Part shown: positions 14,620 through 17,181 of the stretch, piece after piece
How the letters are laid out: the number at the start of each line of letters is the position of its first letter
How positions within the stretch are numbered: position 1 is the first letter of the stretch
NCBI GenBank assembly: GCA_964373495.1
Contig: CAYJUW010000016.1
Location: 1-17,181, forward strand
DNA from: JACQMJ01 sp964373495
GTDB lineage: Bacteria; Patescibacteriota; Minisyncoccia; Sungbacterales; SURF-37
DNA: 17,181 bases
Direction of reading: 5' to 3'
The notes under the pieces: generated by a model
What the model saw: only the letters and a program-made list of their open reading frames with translations
Database searches by the model: none
What the model was told of the DNA's origin: nothing
Translations under genes and position numbers: made by a program

Positions 14620-14826
14620 ATGCTCACAAAAGAGCGGAAAGGAGAGATCGCGTACGCGTTGTTGAAGTACCGCCTGAAGAAGGAAGGGATCCACCTGGAC
14701 GCCGTGAACCGCGAGATCGGAAACGCTGCCATGGCGACGCACATTCCCAGGGCCGAGCTTCACGAGTTCGTGAAAGAGACCACGGAAGAGCTCATAACGG
14801 AGGCATTCAAAAAGGCGGCCGGGTAG
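14620..14826 (+). CDS. Small 68-aa helical protein of unknown function
   Basis: I do not recognise this protein. It begins MLTKERKGEIAYALLKYRLK and is highly charged, with predicted helices at residues 2-20 and about 48-66 (AELHEFVKETTEELITEAFK). There is no signal peptide, transmembrane segment or cysteine. ATG 14620 is chosen because GGAGG (14605-14609) sits 10 nt before it; an in-frame TTG at 14599 lies ahead of that Shine-Dalgarno and is unlikely. It has the strongest promoter and Shine-Dalgarno combination in the window, so it is probably well expressed. It is divergent from ileS, and a structured untranslated region and terminator follow. A DNA- or RNA-binding or regulatory role is only a guess. 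Confidence 0.75.
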   Translation: MLTKERKGEIAYALLKYRLKKEGIHLDAVNREIGNAAMATHIPRAELHEFVKETTEELITEAFKKAAG

Positions 14827-14836
14827 TGAACCGGCG

Positions 14837-14936
14837 GGGAAAGGTAAGGTTGAGAGAAATCCCCTAAAAGGGTAATTGTACCTCCTCCGTCCTCGGACGG
14901 AGTAAGGGCAGAACAAGAACCTCTCCTCCCTTTCCC
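14837..14936 (+). other. Structured RNA-like segment after the 68-aa gene
   Basis: Three nested pairings can be traced by eye. GGGAAAGG (14837-14844) pairs with CCTTTCCC (14929-14936). AGGTT (14847-14851) pairs with AACCT (14918-14922). CTCCGTCC (14885-14892) pairs with GGACGGAG (14895-14902). No open frame of note lies here, and a terminator follows at 14981. It could be a structured 3' untranslated region, a processed small RNA, or a riboregulator. I do not recognise a known family. Confidence 0.4.
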
Positions 14937-14946
14937 ACTAGCGCCC

Positions 14947-15014
14947 GCCCGCCTTGCCTAACGCAGGTCAAGGCAGGCAACCGCCGAGGAAGTCCCCTCG
15001 GCGGTTTTCTTTTT
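14947..15014. repeat. 67-68-bp direct repeat, copy A (palindromic GCCTGCC unit plus terminator)
   Basis: The unit starts GCCCGCCTTGCCTAACGCAG, continues TCAAGGCAGGCAA, then a terminator hairpin. Copy B at 15781-15847 matches it with about three substitutions. GCCTTGCCT and AGGCAGGC form a loose inverted repeat in the first half. The two copies bracket the AbrB/RelE pair and the ileS relic. Confidence 0.9.
14981..15014 (+). terminator. Rho-independent terminator (copy A)
   Basis: CCGCCGAGG (14981-14989) pairs with CCTCGGCGG (14996-15004) over a 6-nt loop, then TTTTCTTTTT. It ends the transcript of the 68-aa gene and lies 25 nt before the AbrB -35 box. Confidence 0.9.
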
Positions 15015-15039
15015 GGGAGACCGGGGGATTGGCTACTAC

Positions 15040-15067
15040 TTGACAGACAGAGCACGGCGCATATCAT
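15040..15067 (+). promoter_or_regulatory. Sigma70-type promoter of the AbrB/RelE pair
   Basis: TTGACA (15040-15045), a 16-nt spacer and TATCAT (15062-15067) lie directly before the antitoxin. The expected transcription start is at about 15074, two bases from ATG 15076, and no Shine-Dalgarno is present. The mRNA is therefore probably leaderless. Autoregulation by the AbrB-type antitoxin at this site would fit the family. Confidence 0.75.
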
Positions 15068-15075
15068 ACAAATAT

Positions 15076-15354
15076 ATGAAAATACAAACTCGGAGCCGGG
15101 CGCCGCTGGTCAAAATCGGCGCGAGCCGCCAGGTGGCGATCCCGAAAAAAATCTACGATGAAATGGGGTTCGTCCCCGGGGACTACCTCGCGGTTGAACG
15201 GCGGGGCCACGGGGTCATGCTCACGCCGAAGGCCTTCATTGAGAGGCGGCTGGCCGAAGGGCTGGAAGACATCCGGCGCGGCCGAGGACTCGGACCTTTT
15301 GATACTGCCAAAGAAGCGATCCGCGCACTCCGAGCGGCAGTACACAAAAAATGA
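15076..15354 (+). CDS. AbrB/SpoVT-type antitoxin or transition-state regulator
   Basis: A 92-aa protein with an N-terminal SpoVT/AbrB swapped-hairpin DNA-binding domain at about residues 9-54: APLVKIGASRQVAIPKKIYD, then FVPGDYLAVERRGHGVMLTP. The C-terminal tail (RRLAEGLEDIRRGRGLGPFD) is charged and helical, and would bind and block the toxin in a type II toxin-antitoxin pair. The start at 15076 is supported by the promoter 9 nt upstream and by the domain beginning a few residues later; the frame extends farther upstream but has no promoter support. The stop overlaps the toxin start by four bases (ATGA). The pair would be transcribed as a bicistronic mRNA ending in the relic or at the copy-B terminator. 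Confidence 0.88.
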   Translation: MKIQTRSRAPLVKIGASRQVAIPKKIYDEMGFVPGDYLAVERRGHGVMLTPKAFIERRLAEGLEDIRRGRGLGPFDTAKEAIRALRAAVHKK

Positions 15355-15596
15355 GGCCATTCTTCTCGACGCGCTTCACGCGGTCACTGAAAGAAACGCC
15401 GCCACAAGTCCAACGAGCTTTCTATAAACAGCTCCGGCATCTCCTCCATGGCATCCGCCACCCGTCACTGTACGCGAAGAAATACGATGAAACGCACGGC
15501 ATCTGGCAAGCGCGGGTGGACGGCGGATGGCGTTTTTACTTTACGATCGGAAACGATGTCTATTACCTAGTCGATATCATACCGCACCCTAAATAG
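15351..15596 (+). CDS. RelE/ParE-superfamily toxin
   Basis: An 81-aa basic protein overlapping the AbrB-type gene by ATGA. The pattern FSTRFTRSLKETPPQVQRAF, HPSLYAKKYDETHGIWQARV and GGWRFYFTIGNDVYYLVDII is that of RelE/ParE-fold toxins; the usual late strand W-x-x-R-V...W-R-F is evident, and the protein ends HPK. RelE relatives cleave mRNA on the ribosome and ParE relatives poison gyrase; which applies cannot be told from sequence. Its stop codon (15594-15596) lies exactly at the edge of the ileS relic, so its 3' end marks a DNA junction. The gene is intact in length for the family. Confidence 0.87.
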   Translation: MRPFFSTRFTRSLKETPPQVQRAFYKQLRHLLHGIRHPSLYAKKYDETHGIWQARVDGGWRFYFTIGNDVYYLVDIIPHPK

Positions 15597-15709
15597 CTCC
15601 GCTCCCAGAATTCGATAATTTTCTCCTCCCGTTCGGGCAGAGCGAGGCTCGCCCCGCTCTGCGGGGCGGCGCGCTTGTGGAGATTTAGTTGCCGATCCTC
15701 GGCTGGCAT
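15597..15709 (-). pseudogene. Relic of a second ileS 5' end
   Basis: Reading the minus strand from ATG 15709 gives MPAEDRQLNL, then a 13-residue insert, then LPEREEKIIEFWERS, which matches the true IleRS start MSPDDRQLNL...PKREEEILEFWER. Nucleotide similarity to ileS continues from the WERN codons to the start, and loosely into the TATTAT-type upstream region (TATTGT here). Similarity stops abruptly at the toxin stop codon, and the frame ends at a TAA near 15563. The 39-nt insert is a GC-rich hairpin (GCCCCGC 15651-15657 with GCGGGGC 15661-15667) of the kind also found inside the intact ileS. It is a truncated duplicate or a remnant of a replaced gene. Confidence 0.8.
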
Positions 15710-15780
15710 ATGGCACAATAGTAGCGAATTTTCGAGCTAATTGAAGTAGAAGGGTGAGACAAGCAGCCCTACAAACGTTC

Positions 15781-15847
15781 GCCCGCCTTGCCTGACGCAA
15801 GTCGAGGCAGGCAACCGCCGAGGAAGTCCCCTCGGCGGTTTTCTTTT
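15781..15847. repeat. 67-bp direct repeat, copy B, including a rho-independent terminator on the plus strand
   Basis: This copy starts GCCCGCCTTGCCTGACGCAA and is followed by GTCGAGGCAGGCAA and the hairpin. CCGCCGAGG (15815-15823) pairs with CCTCGGCGG (15830-15838), then TTTTCTTTT. It differs from copy A (14947-15014) at about three positions. It would terminate read-through from the toxin gene. Confidence 0.9.
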
Positions 15848-15884
15848 GCTCCGGGGGCAACGTGGGGCCGACCACGGCACCGTC

Positions 15885-15918
15885 AACGCAAATAATTGCC
15901 TAGGCAATTATTTGCGTT
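15885..15918. repeat. Perfect 34-bp palindrome
   Basis: AACGCAAATAATTGCC (15885-15900) is followed by the central TA and the exact complement GGCAATTATTTGCGTT (to 15918); the centre reads CCTAGG. A half-site TAGGCAATTTTGCG recurs at about 15943-15956. It has no T-tract and lies between a plus-strand and a minus-strand terminator, so an operator, recombination site or replication-type site is as likely as an RNA hairpin. Confidence 0.85.
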
Positions 15919-15958
15919 AATGACCACGCATCTCGGCCATATTAGGCAATTTTGCGAT

Positions 15959-15990
15959 AAAAAAAGCCCGGCGCTTCGCACGGCGCCGGG
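15959..15990 (-). terminator. Rho-independent terminator of the prodomain-like gene
   Basis: On the minus strand CCCGGCGC (15990-15983) pairs with GCGCCGGG (15974-15967) over an 8-nt loop, then TTTTTTT follows (15965-15959). It lies 34 nt after the stop codon at 16024. Confidence 0.9.
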
Positions 15991-16023
15991 TCACTCCATA
16001 GACCGATTATCTTCGGGGCGGCG

Positions 16024-16392
16024 CTACTTCCTCGGTTGAGGCCGCCACCCAGCATCGTTTGACTCGGCGCTCGCAACCTCTTCAAACCTGCGGTAGCGAG
16101 CGGCAATCGCCGCCGGGGTCTCACCGGCTGGGACCCTTACCACATAGAGTGTGCCGCCAACCACGGGCGCCATCAGGATCACCGTTGCTCCTACGGCGCG
16201 GTGAATGGCCATGATCCGTTCCGGGGGTACGCGGGTGGCAAACTGCACGACCACCTCGTCGAACGGCGGTGGCCCCTCGGGCGCAGGCCTCAAAAACGGC
16301 TGCTGCGGTCCCGACTGCGCGAACGCCTCGGCAAACACGCCGAGGGCTGCAACCACCATGAGTGCTGCCAAAAAATTTCGCCGCAAATCCAT
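16024..16392 (-). CDS. Secreted stand-alone subtilase-prodomain-like protein
   Basis: A 122-aa protein with a clear Sec signal peptide: basic MDLRRN, hydrophobic LAALMVVAALGVFAEA, and an AFA cleavage site after residue 25. After a proline-rich linker the body reads FDEVVVQFATRVPPERIMAI, GATVILMAPVVGG, TLYVVRVPAGETPAAIAARY and ends FEEVASAESND. This is the pattern of the N-terminal prodomain of subtilisin-like proteases (fervidolysin/inhibitor I9 kind), where the last strand usually ends in a V-x-Y-A-E-P-N motif; ASAESN takes its place here. No protease domain follows; the protein stops 13 residues later. It may be a free inhibitor or chaperone for a protease encoded elsewhere, or a truncated protease gene. 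ATG 16392 is supported by GGAGGAGG 8 nt upstream. Confidence 0.75.
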   Translation of the reverse strand: MDLRRNFLAALMVVAALGVFAEAFAQSGPQQPFLRPAPEGPPPFDEVVVQFATRVPPERIMAIHRAVGATVILMAPVVGGTLYVVRVPAGETPAAIAARYRRFEEVASAESNDAGWRPQPRK

Positions 16393-16478
16393 CACCCCCA
16401 CCTCCTCCAGTAAATTAACTTCGATAAGAACTGAACACGGCCTGCGTACATACAGGGTAACACGTCCCGCCAACACTC

Positions 16479-16540
16479 GCAACCGCCGGAGTCGCCTTCG
16501 ACCTAAACTCAGACTAAGGCATCTCGGCGGTTTCCTTTTC
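16479..16540 (+). repeat. Terminator-like hairpin related to the 67-bp repeat, with an enlarged loop
   Basis: GCAACCGCCG (16480-16489) and CTCGGCGGTTT followed by CCTTTT (near 16523-16539) match the two arms and tail of copies A and B. The loop is about 35 nt instead of 6, and the GCCTGCC half is missing. It lies in the leader of the minus-strand gene and points toward the PaaX-like gene, with no plus-strand gene directly ahead of it. Confidence 0.45.
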
Positions 16541-16569
16541 CCTCCACTGGGTCCCACGTAATACATAAG

Positions 16570-16595
16570 GTTAATTGACTGATCAGCCAATTAAC
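16570..16595. promoter_or_regulatory. 26-bp operator-like palindrome between divergent genes
   Basis: GTTAATTG (16570-16577) and CAATTAAC (16588-16595) surround the inner palindrome CTGATCAG (16579-16586); 12 of 13 positions pair. It covers the -35 and spacer of the PaaX-like gene promoter. On the minus strand it supplies TTGGCT with a TATGTA 17 nt farther on, so it could control both divergent genes. Confidence 0.7.
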
Positions 16596-16603
16596 ATTAT
16601 GAT
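16575..16603 (+). promoter_or_regulatory. Sigma70-type promoter of the PaaX/Cas2-like gene
   Basis: TTGACT (16575-16580), a 17-nt spacer and TATGAT (16598-16603). The transcription start would fall at about 16610, beyond ATG 16606, which favours leaderless initiation at the in-frame ATG 16612. No Shine-Dalgarno precedes either ATG. Confidence 0.7.
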
Positions 16604-16605
16604 GG

Positions 16606-17175
16606 ATGCGTATGCCCATCGCGAGGAAATTTGCGCGCGCAGTTTCGCGGCCCGCACGGCCAAGCCTCACCCGGCTGATTCTCGAGAAAATCGGCGAAGC
16701 CGGGGAGGTTCTGCTCGATAGCTTCTTCCCGGCCAAGTACCCCGAAGCACGGTTGTGGCGAAAGCTCCTCGGGCTTGATCCGTCTTACGAGTTCAAACGG
16801 CCGACGTTCACAGCAATCCTCTCACAGCTCAAGGCGCAAGGACTGATACGGCCGGCACCGAAGCGCGACCGCCGGTATTGGCGGCTCACGCCAGCCGGCC
16901 GTGCGGCACTGATCGAGCGCCAGCGCGGGACACTGCACCGGCCGGACGGACACACGCGTCTCGTTTGTTTCGATATCCCCGAACGGGACCAGGCAAAACG
17001 CAGGTGGCTACGCGGCGAACTCATCACCTCCGGCTACCGCCAGCTCCAAAAAAGCGTTTGGGTCGGTGAGACCCCGCTGCCGCAGGAATTCATCGAGGCG
17101 CTCGATACACTCGAGCTCCGCGGCCAGGTACATATCCTGCGCGTGGCACCAGGAGGGACGCTCGGCGAGGCATGA
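16606..17175 (+). CDS. PaaX-like regulator with winged helix and Cas2-like ferredoxin-fold domain
   Basis: A 189-aa protein with two parts. Residues about 18-108 look like a winged helix (LTRLILEKIGEAGEVLLDSF, then YEFKRPTFTAILSQLKAQGL and RRYWRLTPAGRAAL). Residues about 115-182 match the Cas2/PaaX-C ferredoxin fold: TRLVCFDIPERDQAKRRWLR, then GYRQLQKSVWVGE and GQVHILRV. D123 sits at the position of the Cas2 metal-binding aspartate. No CRISPR array or other cas gene is present, so a PaaX-type transcription factor is the better reading, though similar proteins are often labelled Cas2. ATG 16606 is the longest start; ATG 16612 fits the promoter better and removes two residues. The operator-like palindrome at 16570-16595 suggests autoregulation and control of the divergent secreted protein. 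Confidence 0.82.
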   Translation: MRMPIARKFARAVSRPARPSLTRLILEKIGEAGEVLLDSFFPAKYPEARLWRKLLGLDPSYEFKRPTFTAILSQLKAQGLIRPAPKRDRRYWRLTPAGRAALIERQRGTLHRPDGHTRLVCFDIPERDQAKRRWLRGELITSGYRQLQKSVWVGETPLPQEFIEALDTLELRGQVHILRVAPGGTLGEA

Positions 17176-17181
17176 TCTCGC

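Larger units (their letters stand above)
15710..16023. other. Gene-free stretch between the ileS relic and the prodomain-like gene
   Basis: No gene is supported. It holds the decayed promoter region of the ileS relic, repeat copy B with its terminator, a 34-bp perfect palindrome, a half-site copy of that palindrome near 15943-15956, and the terminator of the minus-strand gene. A minus-strand frame reaching across 15567-15875 has no recognisable motif. Confidence 0.7.

Noticed and set aside
15567..15875. 102-codon minus-strand frame
   Set aside because: It crosses the terminator repeat and the relic in a different frame from the ileS-like one, and has no motif.
16606..17175. CRISPR-Cas locus suggested by the Cas2-like domain
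   Set aside because: No array of regular repeats and spacers and no other cas gene is visible; the winged-helix fusion points to a PaaX-type regulator.
1..17181. tRNA, rRNA or riboswitch genes, including a T-box before the synthetase genes
   Set aside because: No cloverleaf, rRNA segment or T-box motif was recognised on either strand; the gaps before these genes are too short or filled with repeats.

Overview
The window reads as bacterial chromosome from a compact, fairly GC-rich genome. The best guess is a Candidate Phyla Radiation (Patescibacteria, Parcubacteria-like) organism. Supporting signs are densely packed housekeeping genes with 4-nt ATGA overlaps, few Shine-Dalgarno sites, several promoters that would give leaderless mRNAs, many short simple-sequence repeats running in frame through essential genes, and a small PaaX/Cas2-like regulator. 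TGA is used as an ordinary stop (for example the ends of ileS, recO, metG and the NusG-like gene), so this is the standard bacterial code and not the recoded Gracilibacteria/Absconditabacteria code. The phylum assignment is inference; no rRNA lies in the window.

Layout. 1-1075 is the 5' part of leuS on the minus strand. It is divergent from a stand-alone NusG/UpxY-type antiterminator (1165-1752, plus strand) that ends in its own terminator. A long minus-strand housekeeping block then runs, in transcription order, ileS, recO (ATGA overlap), a repeat-filled gap, a 638-aa single-pass surface protein, glyS, an M16 peptidase, an AI-2E-family permease, a hairpin with a T-tract, metG, and tatD (ATGA overlap with metG). 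Four aminoacyl-tRNA synthetase genes (Leu, Met, Gly, Ile) therefore sit within 15 kb.

The standout is ileS. Its 1206-aa product carries a complete histidine-phosphatase (phosphoglycerate-mutase-like) domain of about 200 residues, with all expected catalytic residues, inserted between the two CxxC knuckles of a zinc-ribbon-like segment of the synthetase. Upstream of ileS lies a small-gene region (14.6-17.2 kb). It holds a 68-aa conserved-looking orphan protein, a structured non-coding segment, an AbrB/RelE-type toxin-antitoxin pair bracketed by near-identical 67-bp terminator repeats, a relic of a second ileS start, a 34-bp perfect palindrome, a secreted stand-alone subtilase-prodomain-like protein, and a PaaX/Cas2-like regulator facing away from it across a 26-bp operator-like palindrome.

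Repeats are a second theme. At least seven unrelated short repeat types occur between genes and inside leuS, tatD, glyS, recO and ileS, where they add a few in-frame residues without breaking the reading frame. Two elements of about 123 and 200 bp with inverted ends fill the gap between recO and the surface-protein gene.
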